The notes under the pieces were generated by a model. It ran no database searches. It was not told where the DNA came from and was given only the letters and a program-made list of their open reading frames with translations. A program made the translations under genes and the position numbers. Below, piece by piece: positions 1 to 6,599 of a stretch of 12,644 nucleotides of DNA (position 1 is its first letter; each line of letters begins with the position of its first letter). This DNA comes from Prosthecobacter sp. (GTDB taxonomy: Bacteria > Verrucomicrobiota > Verrucomicrobiia > Verrucomicrobiales > Verrucomicrobiaceae). The DNA lies in contig JAOZVT010000380.1 of assembly GCA_025869455.1 (NCBI GenBank), positions 1 to 12,644 on the forward strand. Reading direction: 5' to 3'.

Positions 1-129
1 ATGACGTGATCATTCTTGGTTAGACCAAACAATTTATTAAGACATCTTAACTAATGGCTTGATTCAAAATTTTCGACGACGCGCCGCGCGGGACTCTCAT
101 TTTCGGGATGCTAGAAAGTGCCTGGGTAG
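1..129. other. Left-edge non-coding stretch, possible prophage end
   Basis: No convincing coding frame was found. The stretch is AT-rich and contains a short palindrome at 37-50 (TTAAGA, two bases, TCTTAA). A weak partial resemblance to the dif-like site at 7192-7219 begins at base 32, with about 7 of 11 matches in the XerD-side half and poor matches beyond it. If the prophage ends in this window on the left, it should be here, but the sequence does not prove it. A 6-bp repeat (CCTGGG at 121-126, CCCAGG at 139-144) overlaps the end of the last phage gene and could be part of a weak terminator. Confidence 0.3.
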
Positions 130-549
130 TCATTTCTTCCCAGGTGTCCCCTCATTGACCGCCCTATAACCATTTGGAGAAGTGAGATCTGGAACGAATT
201 TTGTGCCTTCCGGAAACCTCGGTGGCTTGTAGCTTGAATGCGGCTTAGCGGCCGTTTGCTGGCCCAGGGAATTCAGGAGCTTGTCGAGACTTCGCCGCAG
301 GGCAATATTCGACTCGTTCAGCGTGTCATTTGTCTGTCTGAGCCTCTGAGAGAGTTCCTGGTCAAATTCAGCCTTCATTCGGCGGTCTAGCTCTCTGAAT
401 TCATGAGCCACATACAACACCCCAACGAAGGGCAACATGGTGATAAAAACGATATAGACAACGAATCTACGGAATGTCGTGTGGATCTTCCGGAGTTCTT
501 CGGCAACGGCGTTGTTTGCTTCTTGGTCGTACATGCTTATAATTACCAT
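130..549 (-). CDS. Phage single-pass membrane protein with coiled coil, unknown function
   Basis: This is the last gene of the phage run (139 aa), and I do not recognise its family. It has a short charged N-terminus, one transmembrane segment at about residues 29-49, a strongly charged heptad-like stretch at about 50-97 that should form a coiled coil, and a Pro/Lys/Gly-rich tail. I chose the ATG at 549 because GGAAG lies 8 bases upstream. A TTG at 564 and an ATG at 534 are in the same frame. It starts 33 bases after the 36-residue gene ends and shares its strand, so it is probably co-transcribed with the morphogenesis genes. Position after Zot suggests a membrane-associated assembly, immunity or host-interaction role, but that is inference. 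Confidence 0.65.
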   Translation of the reverse strand: MVIISMYDQEANNAVAEELRKIHTTFRRFVVYIVFITMLPFVGVLYVAHEFRELDRRMKAEFDQELSQRLRQTNDTLNESNIALRRSLDKLLNSLGQQTAAKPHSSYKPPRFPEGTKFVPDLTSPNGYRAVNEGTPGKK

Positions 550-582
550 AAACAAGACTTCCAACTAGGTCAAATGCTTGAT

Positions 583-693
583 TTAGCGGCTGCCGGACTG
601 GATCTTTTTCCAGTATTTGACCAGCCAGACGAGCAAGCGAACACTGCCGACAATGGCGAATAGTTGGGCAGCGCCTAACAAGTTATCAATCAT
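583..693 (-). CDS. Tiny phage membrane protein, pVII/pIX-like by size and position
   Basis: A 36-residue frame (ATG at 693, TAA at 583-585) encodes one hydrophobic segment at about residues 8-24, followed by a basic tail (KYWKK). Its start codon lies inside the end of the preceding 41-residue gene: the eight bases ATGATTGA contain this start and that gene's TGA. Such overlap normally means translational coupling. Filamentous phages encode minor tip proteins of about 32-33 residues (pVII and pIX in M13) with a single hydrophobic helix. Length, topology and neighbourhood fit that class, but no residue-level similarity is claimed. The alternative is a chance hydrophobic frame; two coupled frames in a row make this less likely. 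Confidence 0.6.
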   Translation of the reverse strand: MIDNLLGAAQLFAIVGSVRLLVWLVKYWKKIQSGSR

Positions 694-811
694 CGCGGTC
701 AGAAATCGCTGTGTGCAGGAGACGAGCGGAAATGCTCACCAAGGAAAGCACTGTCCAATAAAGGGCAAATGACCCAAAGGTCATGCTTAAACAAAAGAAT
801 AGGAAATTCAT
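686..811 (-). CDS. Tiny phage membrane protein coupled to Zot, pVII/pIX-like by size
   Basis: A 41-residue frame starts at an ATG that overlaps the TGA stop of the Zot gene (ATGA at 811-808) and stops 8 bases into the next small gene. It is very hydrophobic (residues about 2-28) with a short polar end (SDRDD). A second in-frame ATG at 784 would give a 32-residue product, exactly the length of M13 pIX. No Shine-Dalgarno is obvious, so coupled reinitiation after Zot is the likely mode. The role proposed, a minor virion tip protein, is inferred from size, single-helix topology and position. Confidence 0.6.
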   Translation of the reverse strand: MNFLFFCLSMTFGSFALYWTVLSLVSISARLLHTAISDRDD

Positions 812-2052
812 GTGCCGCGGATTTTGTCGGTGAGATGGTTCAGACCCTCAGTAATGGGCGTCATGGGGGTTGCTTGTGGCTGATTGCCTTGTTGTGATGG
901 CTGGCCCTGCACCGTCACAGGGGGCAACTCCTTGCGTTCTGACGCATTCAGAGGCCGGACAACAATCAGGCGGCCGAAGATGGTCTTGAAATAATACCAG
1001 CCGCCCCAGGTAACGTATTCGGTAATAGGCTCACCAAGATAATAGCCTCCCACTGAGAGCGACGTTCCGCCTCGTGTGTAAACGGTAACACCGCGACTGG
1101 TGGAGATCTTCGCACCCAACACCAGCTCGTCTTCTGCGTCCCACTCCATAACCCGCCAGCCGCCTTTTGTTTTCGTGGGTGTCTTGTCGTGAGATTCAGC
1201 ACCGGCTGCGCCTTCCTTCTTATCTGCCTTCAACTTGCCCTCTTTTGCTAGGGCCTCAGCCTTGGGCTTGTCGAACAGATCGTGTTTGGCTTTCCACATC
1301 GCCCCACCCAAAAGCAGCAAGCAGAGCAGGGGACCGCCAACAAAGATTAGAAGACCTTTTTTCTTGCTGGTATCCATGCCCTTCGTCTTCCTGGTGGCAT
1401 CAACACGCATGGCGACTGAATCAGCCATCCCGTGAGTCTTGTACAGCTTACCGATGGAAGCATTGAAACGATGCCAAGAGGACATAAAGGGGTCTCGCCC
1501 CATGCCTTTATAAACCACCCTCTTAAAGTCCCCGAAGAACCTAGCCGCAAAAGGGCCAATCATGGGGATTTCGGATGCCTTGATGCACTTCGTTCTAAAC
1601 TGAGCAAGCTTGCGAAGATCGGCCGAGATGTTGTCTTCATGCTGCGCAATGAAGAAGATTTCTAGACCGACGTGACGAGAGAGCGCGACCAAGTCAAACA
1701 CAGGCTGATGCCTGTCCTTGTTTTTCAGCTGATCCTTTGTTCTGAAGACAATTGAAGCCTCATCGAAAATGACGAGATTTTCACGACCTTCTGCACCTCC
1801 TGTGATGCAGTCAGAACTAGGAACGTCGGTCATTTCTCCGTCAATCTCCTGTTTCTTAAATGAGATCCAGCGTGATGGCTCACGCGGAAGAATGACTATT
1901 TTATCCCATAGCCCTAACTCTTCCCAGGCTTCCTGCACCAAGGGTAAATTCGTGTGAACTAAAGCCCCTTCCTTGGCTGCTTTTAAAGCCACTTCAACGG
2001 CTGCATATGATTTGCCGCCTCCCATGAGTCCTGTGTAGAGACTAAACGACAT
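808..2052 (-). CDS. zot: Zot/pI-like filamentous phage assembly ATPase
   Basis: This is the inner-membrane motor that drives extrusion of filamentous virions (pI family, Zot in CTXphi); 414 aa is a normal family length. Visible motifs: Walker A GLMGGGKS at residues 8-15; Walker B LVIFDEAS at about 93-100; the conserved helix-turn around 'IAQHEDNISADLR' at about 135-147; one transmembrane segment at about 233-253; then a Lys/Glu-rich linker and a beta-rich C-terminal domain that should lie in the periplasm. The topology (cytoplasmic NTPase, one helix, periplasmic domain) is the classic pI arrangement. The start at 2052 is 9 bases past the stop of the pVI-like gene, and its own stop overlaps the next gene start. 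This is the strongest marker of the phage's identity. Confidence 0.93.
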   Translation of the reverse strand: MSFSLYTGLMGGGKSYAAVEVALKAAKEGALVHTNLPLVQEAWEELGLWDKIVILPREPSRWISFKKQEIDGEMTDVPSSDCITGGAEGRENLVIFDEASIVFRTKDQLKNKDRHQPVFDLVALSRHVGLEIFFIAQHEDNISADLRKLAQFRTKCIKASEIPMIGPFAARFFGDFKRVVYKGMGRDPFMSSWHRFNASIGKLYKTHGMADSVAMRVDATRKTKGMDTSKKKGLLIFVGGPLLCLLLLGGAMWKAKHDLFDKPKAEALAKEGKLKADKKEGAAGAESHDKTPTKTKGGWRVMEWDAEDELVLGAKISTSRGVTVYTRGGTSLSVGGYYLGEPITEYVTWGGWYYFKTIFGRLIVVRPLNASERKELPPVTVQGQPSQQGNQPQATPMTPITEGLNHLTDKIRGT

Positions 2053-2061
2053 AACAAATAG

Positions 2062-2457
2062 TTATATAATTTTCGCGACTACCTGAACGATAACGATGAT
2101 GATCTTAAATAAGATATCAACGAGCCATTTCAAAAACTTCAAACCCAATACAAGAACCTGAGTTCCTAAAAGGATACTGATAAAAACAAGGAACTCATTC
2201 AGTGGGAAAAGCCTGTTCAATTGAGAAATTGTTTCACTAATCGGCAAGACGGATAGTAACGCCGTAGCATTATCCATGGTCGTCGCCACATTCTCGAAAG
2301 CCTCTCCCACATCAATGCTCTCAATGATCATGTAAACGAAAGTCAGTGCAAAGGTAGCAATCGCAATCGCCGCCTTGATCCCTTTCCATGCTGCCGTCAA
2401 AAAGGGGCCAATAAGCCCGTCTAACCAATTTGTAAATGTTGTCCAAAGAGCACCCAT
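2062..2457 (-). CDS. pVI-like minor coat / membrane protein
   Basis: A 131-residue, very hydrophobic protein with one membrane segment at about residues 26-48 and two closely packed ones in about 89-130, and almost no charged loop. M13 pVI (112 residues, three helices) sits between gene III and gene I and caps the virion with pIII. This gene holds exactly that position, between the pIII-like gene and Zot. The upstream stop and this start form TAATATG, one base apart, so translation is almost certainly coupled. The assignment rests on synteny and topology rather than sequence motifs. Confidence 0.75.
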   Translation of the reverse strand: MGALWTTFTNWLDGLIGPFLTAAWKGIKAAIAIATFALTFVYMIIESIDVGEAFENVATTMDNATALLSVLPISETISQLNRLFPLNEFLVFISILLGTQVLVLGLKFLKWLVDILFKIIIVIVQVVAKII

Positions 2458-2458
2458 A

Positions 2459-3841
2459 TTAGTCGAAAAGGTCTTTCAAGATTCGCAATTCACTGAAAAC
2501 AAATTGCCAAGACAGCACGAATAACAAAAAGGATCGTATGAATCCAATCCATGCTCCAAGCATGGTTTCCAGATCAAATGTCACATCGCCAAACGGCCCA
2601 ACTGGTATCGTCCAAACTAAAGCAACACTGCCAGGATTCGTCCCTAGACCTAGCGCAGAAACCAAGCCACCGGCTCTATCTACGATAGAAGCCGCTCCAG
2701 ATCTGACCGCCGCAATCTTGGTGCCTATACCCTGGACCTCTCCGGGCAGGTCTCCAATTTCCGGTTCTCCTCTGTCTCCTGGGAGGTCTAGGCTACCTTC
2801 ACCACCTTCACCACCTTCACCACCTTCACCGCCTCCTGAACCGCTAGCGGTGTTGTCGGCTGTTTCACCCGTGTTGTTCTTGATCTCATTCAGGAGCTCG
2901 TTGCTCCTGTCTGCATCGACTGCCGCCTGATTTCCCATCGAGTTTAGCTGCGCAACGATGCGCTGCAACTCGCCGCGTAGCTCCTGGTGTCGAGCTTCTG
3001 CGTTACCTTCACCTGCTGCTGGTGCCTCTGGCCTTGTCACATCTGGCACATCTCCAGGCATTGGGACTTGGCCCTCTCCAGGCCTTGTGCCGCCACCCGT
3101 CTGGATTGGCCCGCCAATGCCTCCCGGCTCACCTGGCTCTGGTTGGTCAGGATGATCAGGGGCATCCGGATCTATAGGGGAGGAAGGGAAAGTTACTTGC
3201 TCGTCTTCCATAAAAACTCCGTCTGCCATAGGCGATAATGTGATGGTAAAAGGGTGATCATGATAACCAGAGCGAAAAAACCTTTGGCCTGGCTCCACAT
3301 TCGCCTGATCAGTCGAGAGGACTCCTTCTTCAGAACATGTATAGACGACCTGAATCGTAACTGGATAAGGATGTGAATTCGTGTATTCAGCGAACGCATA
3401 GTGACGCGCATCTGGCGGCACATCAGGATTGCCGTTGTCGTCCACTGGAATGCCTTCGGGGGTCACTGGAAGACCATCTAAATAAGGCCCACCCCGTGGA
3501 GGGTCAGAGTCTCCAACCTTTCTTGCTTGTTGCCAAAACATTGGACGATCGACTCCTGAAATGTTGATTAAAATAACAAGCCTGACTGAGGTTGCCGAAT
3601 CTGAGCTTGTGGCAGTTTTCCTTGTCACAGTGTAACTGGCACTGCCTGCCCCAGGGCCTCCGTTACCGTGAGGAGAGCTTGAACCACTAACGGTGCCTCC
3701 AACTGCATCCCAGGTAATAGTCGATGTCGAGCCTGACCCCGCTGGCCGCGTGTAGCTGGCTGTGAATTCTGGCACCTCCCAGGCTATGGAGCCGAGGAGT
3801 AAAGAAGGGAATCCTAATAGGAATAACAAAAAGTATTTCAT
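2459..3841 (-). CDS. pIII-like adsorption protein with Gly/Pro linkers
   Basis: The product has 460 residues. A signal peptide (about residues 1-20, FLLFLLGFPSLLLGS) is followed by a Ser/Thr/Gly-rich beta domain (about 21-220) with a single cysteine at residue 169. Next come a Pro/Asp/Gly linker (about 221-280), a short charged helix (about 281-325), a tandem Gly-Gly-Glu tract (about 336-350) and a hydrophobic C-terminal anchor (about 425-450). Signal peptide, N-terminal receptor-binding domains, glycine-rich linkers and a C-terminal membrane anchor are the hallmarks of filamentous-phage pIII, which binds the host pilus and TolA-type receptors. I chose ATG 3841 over 3847: AAGGA lies 7 bases upstream and the ATG overlaps the TGA of the preceding gene (ATGA). 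The receptor cannot be deduced. Confidence 0.8.
   Translation of the reverse strand: MKYFLLFLLGFPSLLLGSIAWEVPEFTASYTRPAGSGSTSTITWDAVGGTVSGSSSPHGNGGPGAGSASYTVTRKTATSSDSATSVRLVILINISGVDRPMFWQQARKVGDSDPPRGGPYLDGLPVTPEGIPVDDNGNPDVPPDARHYAFAEYTNSHPYPVTIQVVYTCSEEGVLSTDQANVEPGQRFFRSGYHDHPFTITLSPMADGVFMEDEQVTFPSSPIDPDAPDHPDQPEPGEPGGIGGPIQTGGGTRPGEGQVPMPGDVPDVTRPEAPAAGEGNAEARHQELRGELQRIVAQLNSMGNQAAVDADRSNELLNEIKNNTGETADNTASGSGGGEGGEGGEGGEGSLDLPGDRGEPEIGDLPGEVQGIGTKIAAVRSGAASIVDRAGGLVSALGLGTNPGSVALVWTIPVGPFGDVTFDLETMLGAWIGFIRSFLLFVLSWQFVFSELRILKDLFD
2795..2830 (-). repeat. Four perfect 9-bp tandem repeats in the pIII-like gene
   Basis: The plus-strand unit ACCTTCACC occurs four times without change, encoding a Gly-Gly-Glu repeat on the minus strand. 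It forms a flexible linker comparable to the glycine linkers of M13 pIII. Perfect repeats at the DNA level point to recent slippage expansion, so the copy number may vary between isolates. Confidence 0.9.
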
Positions 3842-4071
3842 GTCCATTTCCTTATCCAGGTCAGTGCGAAGAGGAGGGCCAGCACTAGAGAAATAGGCAA
3901 CGTGATTGCCAATTCCTCACGCAGATAGGGCAGGGTGCTTGCCCAAGTGGTGCCAATCCTGACGTATTCACCTGACGAAATCCAAGTGCCCGCAAAATTG
4001 AAACCTTCGCCGACAAGCTCGAAAGGTCCCTCGATTGTCACGACTTCGGGAGGCTCAGTATTTGCCGCCAT
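3838..4071 (-). CDS. Small phage membrane protein before pIII, unknown function
   Basis: The product is 77 aa from the ATG at 4071. That start is preceded by GGGAGAG with a 9-base spacer, whereas the longer start at 4110 (90 aa) has no visible ribosome binding site. The N-terminal half is mixed and beta-rich with acidic residues; a single hydrophobic helix at about 54-73 ends in a positively charged tail (RKWT). The stop codon overlaps the pIII-like start (ATGA). It sits between the major coat and pIII genes, where small structural proteins are encoded in other filamentous phages. I do not recognise a family. Confidence 0.7.
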   Translation of the reverse strand: MAANTEPPEVVTIEGPFELVGEGFNFAGTWISSGEYVRIGTTWASTLPYLREELAITLPISLVLALLFALTWIRKWT

Positions 4072-4126
4072 TTCATACGTCTCTCCCTTGGGTATTATTA
4101 GCCTAACCATATGTTAGTAAAGGGAA

Positions 4127-4152
4127 GGGGTGACAGGTTTCCCCGCCACCCC
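4127..4152 (-). terminator. Possible attenuating hairpin after the major coat gene
   Basis: GGGGTG at 4127-4132 pairs with CACCCC at 4147-4152 around a 14-base loop, immediately downstream of the major coat stop codon. There is only a short pyrimidine-rich tail and no real T-tract. Filamentous phages usually place a terminator directly after the major coat gene so that coat mRNA is far more abundant than pIII mRNA; location therefore favours this reading, but the structure is weak. Confidence 0.35.
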
Positions 4153-4164
4153 GTTTGGTTCCTG

Positions 4165-4299
4165 TTAGGACGAGCGCTTGAGCAGGGATTTCGCCAGAGC
4201 GAAGACTGCGATAAGGGCCACCACTGCAAGCGCCGCAGTGCCAAGAGTTGTCACGTGAGCCGACATGGCCGTGATTGCTGCTTCTGCTGATTCTACCAT
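4165..4299 (-). CDS. Major coat protein, 44 aa, Pf3-like, leaderless
   Basis: The product has 44 residues: a short amphipathic N-terminus with two glutamates, a hydrophobic helix (about residues 18-35) and a basic C-terminus (KSLLKRSS) suited to contact packaged DNA. This is the pVIII design. There is no signal peptide, as in phage Pf3, whose coat is also 44 residues and inserts without one. From memory, the segment ITAMSAHVTTLGTAA closely resembles LTAVQADITTIGGAI of Pf3. The ATG at 4299 follows an AGAGGA motif about 12 bases upstream. The gene lies downstream of a longer paralogue (4424-4681) and upstream of pIII, the usual site for the major coat gene. Confidence 0.85.
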   Translation of the reverse strand: MVESAEAAITAMSAHVTTLGTAALAVVALIAVFALAKSLLKRSS

Positions 4300-4423
4300 A
4301 CTGTCTGTTTCTATTTCCTCTTTGTTGCTGCATCCCCAGCGAGGAAGGGGGCAGGGTTCCTAGTTATGGAACAAGTGCCACTTTTGAAGCCCCTGAACCG
4401 TGGCCCAGACCAGGGGAAATTCG

Positions 4424-4681
4424 TCAGGGGAGGGGACCTTTGGGGCCTGGATGGTATGTGTAGCCCCTTCTGTAACGGTCCCACTGTTCGCGCTCGCGAT
4501 GAAAACGTTCAGACCCCGCGTCACGCTCGGCCTTAGTCCGGCCATCCGACTCCGCAAGCATACGCTTTGCGATGACGAAAAGAACATAAATACCCAGGAC
4601 GCCGAGGGCAGCCATTCCAAGGGTTATTACGCCACCCTGGAGAAATTCTATTTGTAGTTCTGCTTCTTCAATCATGGTCAT
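4424..4681 (-). CDS. Coat-protein paralogue with charged C-terminal extension
   Basis: The product has 85 residues. The first 44 align without gaps to the adjacent 44-residue major coat protein: about 17 of 42 positions are identical, including the shared core TLG-x-AAL-x-V and the AK-x-x-L end of the helix. After the helix (about 16-39) it continues with a highly charged, Arg/Glu/Tyr-rich segment and a Gly/Pro end. Two ATGs six bases apart can start it; the second (4675) aligns with the coat start. It is plausibly a minor or alternative coat subunit whose basic tail contacts DNA or forms a virion end. The paralogy is seen directly; the role is inference. Confidence 0.75.
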   Translation of the reverse strand: MTMIEEAELQIEFLQGGVITLGMAALGVLGIYVLFVIAKRMLAESDGRTKAERDAGSERFHREREQWDRYRRGYTYHPGPKGPLP

Positions 4682-5012
4682 TTAGGATCATTGCAGCCCC
4701 AGCGTGCTTTCAGGGCATAGGTTCCCCTTCAAGCAACCGCCGGAGTCTGATTTGAGGGCCGCGCCAGCAAGCTGTCTGCGGCCCTCAAATCAAACCCCCA
4801 GCCCGTCTTTTCCCAAGGATCAGCACCGAGAGAGCGCACTAGTTCAGGGCCGTTCCTGATCACAGTTCATCACTGCTGCTGCCGCTACTCGGGGGCGCGT
4901 CCCCCTTCACGGTTGGCTTTAACGATCAGCACGGGATTGATTACCCGTCTTGCCTTCCTAGTGGTTGTCGGTGCCCGCCTCCCTGGAGACAAGCTGTATG
5001 GTTGATTGTGTC
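4682..5012. other. Phage intergenic region, candidate replication origin / packaging signal
   Basis: These 331 bases separate the replication genes from the structural genes and contain no convincing gene. The main feature is the perfect inverted repeat listed separately. A smaller 5-bp G/C hairpin is at 4891-4905. Filamentous phages keep their rolling-circle origin and packaging hairpin in intergenic regions, often next to Rep, so this is the first place to look for the nick site. No nick motif can be named from sequence alone. Confidence 0.5.
4748..4792. repeat. Perfect 15-bp inverted repeat (hairpin)
   Basis: TGATTTGAGGGCCGC at 4748-4762 is the exact reverse complement of 4778-4792, with a 15-base loop between them. 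It sits between the Rep stop and the first coat-type gene. There is no T-tract on either side, which argues against a simple intrinsic terminator. A long stable stem in this location is what is expected of a rolling-circle origin or of the packaging signal that leads the virion tip. Confidence 0.85.
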
Positions 5013-5579
5013 TCAGCGGGCAGTTCTGCGCCGGTCCTGAGCAAGACGTGTTAGCCTCCCACTTTCGCGGGCCGCGCTCTTCCAATCGGCAAGTAGAGCG
5101 TGGCTGGGAATCAGCATCAGGGTATCATCCCCGTTAAACTTTCCGACCTCGTAGCGGTTCGCGCCCTGGCTCGTCCAGTCCTCCGGTTCTCCCTCTAACC
5201 CCTTGATAACGTATGACGCCCCGTCCTGTGCAGCGTCAAATACCCGAACTCGCGCCATCCCTCCACCCAGGCCTTCCCAATACCCCATCATGAATAGACA
5301 GGTGGTTGGCCTAACAAGAGATGACGGAAGTCCACTAATCAAGGCGTGCCAATGTAGTCTTGAATTCTGCTCCCCGAACTCTTCACGGATGATAAACCGC
5401 AAATCGCGGAGGGCAGCGGCCCCTTTCTTTTCTCCTCCATGCATCGCTCCCAAACGACGAAACCATTGAAACATCATCGCATACCGCGCTTTCGCGCCCA
5501 TCGTGCGACTATTTTTGTAGGTTCCTGTGGCAAATATCTGCCAGTCTGAACGCTGAATATGGAGGAGAAGAGACGACAT
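5013..5579 (-). CDS. HUH-type rolling-circle replication initiator (Rep)
   Basis: A 188-residue protein with the three motifs of HUH endonucleases: motif I FATGTY (residues 16-21), motif II HWH (76-78, within RLHWHALIS) and motif III with a single candidate catalytic tyrosine Y123 followed by K126 (ASYVIKG). Such enzymes nick the replicative-form origin, stay attached to the 5' end and drive ssDNA production. The length suits a minimal single-tyrosine Rep without a helicase domain, so a host helicase would be needed. I chose ATG 5579, 12 bases after the upstream stop; a GTG at 5636 would overlap that gene. No strong ribosome binding site is visible. The C-terminus is rich in arginine. Confidence 0.88.
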   Translation of the reverse strand: MSSLLLHIQRSDWQIFATGTYKNSRTMGAKARYAMMFQWFRRLGAMHGGEKKGAAALRDLRFIIREEFGEQNSRLHWHALISGLPSSLVRPTTCLFMMGYWEGLGGGMARVRVFDAAQDGASYVIKGLEGEPEDWTSQGANRYEVGKFNGDDTLMLIPSHALLADWKSAARESGRLTRLAQDRRRTAR

Positions 5580-5590
5580 AGGGGCCGGGT

Positions 5591-5878
5591 TTAGGCTGCT
5601 TTCTTCGATGCAGGGGCTTCGTATTTCACCACACACACAGGAACTCCATTCCGAACCTCCTGAATCTGCATGATGTGAAGAGTGAATTTGGCACCCTCAC
5701 AGATGTTTAGGCGCTTGATCTCTTCTTCCGTGGGCTTGGTCTGGATCTGACCCGGAAACCGCTTCAGCGGATCTGGTTCAGCGTCCAAAAAGAACGCGTC
5801 GTAATACGTGCTCTTTTGCCCGTTCTGCTTCGTGTATTCACGGCCATTAACCAGGTTTGCTACTGCTTCGATCTTCAT
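5591..5878 (-). CDS. Putative phage ssDNA-binding protein (gV-like)
   Basis: A 95-residue protein with alternating beta-strand-like stretches, basic and aromatic residues (a YTKQNGQKSTYYD stretch at residues 15-27) and a lysine-rich end. Filamentous phages encode a small OB-fold protein next to Rep that coats the new single strand before assembly (gene V protein of M13). Size, position directly before Rep and the strand-rich pattern fit this role, but there is no diagnostic motif visible. Its ATG overlaps the stop of the preceding gene (ATGA at 5878-5875), so the two are coupled. Confidence 0.65.
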   Translation of the reverse strand: MKIEAVANLVNGREYTKQNGQKSTYYDAFFLDAEPDPLKRFPGQIQTKPTEEEIKRLNICEGAKFTLHIMQIQEVRNGVPVCVVKYEAPASKKAA

Positions 5879-6345
5879 TTTTCATCGAGGGCCACTTGTT
5901 TATTGCAGCGGGTGCCCGTGGCTGGCCCTTCGCTGTTTCCGTCTCGGGAAATTGACGCCAGCGCGGAACCTGCCGCAGCCCTGGCGGGTGTTTCGTTTTC
6001 CTGGGGACGGGCCAGGGGACGAATGACACCAAATTCATGACGCCGCTCCTCTACGGTTCGGTTTAAGGAGCGGCGGGTGAGGCCGCGAGTCGCCGAAGCT
6101 TTATCCTCGCTGGCTGTTTCACCAAAGTTTTCAGGCCTCGGGACCGGGTCCAGGAGGCGGGGCCGGGGCACACGCTTGTTGCTGCGTGGCTTCTGTTTGG
6201 CCGGAATGCTTGCCCAAAATTGCGCCAGGGTTCCTTTGAATCCTAATGGCTTCACTTGGGGAAAATTGCCGTCCTGGTGCTTCACCTGGGGACGGGCAAC
6301 CGGGCGGGAGAGGAGTACTTCAGCTGTTCTTCTTCGTGTCCTCAT
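5875..6345 (-). CDS. Basic Arg/Pro-rich phage protein, unknown function
   Basis: A 156-residue, strongly basic protein, rich in Arg, Lys, Pro and Ala, with no membrane segment and few hydrophobic clusters apart from residues 36-46 (GFKGTLAQFWA). It is probably largely disordered and may bind nucleic acid. It overlaps the 88-residue gene upstream by 26 bases, and its TGA overlaps the start of the SSB-like gene. An AAGG lies about 6 bases before the ATG. The tight overlaps on both sides are the best evidence that it is translated. Long frames on the opposite strand here break the operon order and are probably shadows. Confidence 0.6.
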   Translation of the reverse strand: MRTRRRTAEVLLSRPVARPQVKHQDGNFPQVKPLGFKGTLAQFWASIPAKQKPRSNKRVPRPRLLDPVPRPENFGETASEDKASATRGLTRRSLNRTVEERRHEFGVIRPLARPQENETPARAAAGSALASISRDGNSEGPATGTRCNKQVALDEK

Positions 6346-6586
6346 TTCGAACCTTCGGTTGCGAAAGGTACGGAAACGGAAGCAAGAGTTGGATGTCCTC
6401 TTTAGGTCGTCCTGTCACCGGATCATGCCGAGTAGGACTAAGCACCCGCTCAAAAAAGAGGGGTCTAATACGCGCAATCCCATTGGGCACGCGTCGCTGT
6501 GCTTCCGAACCTTTCATTGTTTTTCTGATGCATGGGCTGTCAGTCCCAGGAGTCGCTGTCAGACGACTTCTGGACCTTAATGACAT
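6320..6586 (-). CDS. Hypothetical small phage protein
   Basis: An 88-residue basic protein with no recognised family, no membrane segment and no clear motif. It begins 13 bases after the preceding stop and runs 26 bases into the next gene. Another in-frame ATG at codon 24 could also be the start. Support comes from the contiguous same-strand arrangement only. Its place among the first genes of the phage operon would suit a replication or regulatory accessory role, but nothing in the sequence shows this. Confidence 0.5.
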   Translation of the reverse strand: MSLRSRSRLTATPGTDSPCIRKTMKGSEAQRRVPNGIARIRPLFFERVLSPTRHDPVTGRPKEDIQLLLPFPYLSQPKVRNEDTKKNS

Positions 6587-6599
6587 GGTATTCCGGCTG

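Noticed and set aside
32..59. Possible second dif-like site at the left edge
   Set aside because: Only about 13 of 28 positions match the site at 7192-7219, mostly in one half; this is close to what AT-rich sequence gives by chance.
4885..5085. 66-codon minus-strand frame overlapping the end of Rep
   Set aside because: It starts inside Rep in another frame, runs into the likely origin region, and has no ribosome binding site or recognisable content.
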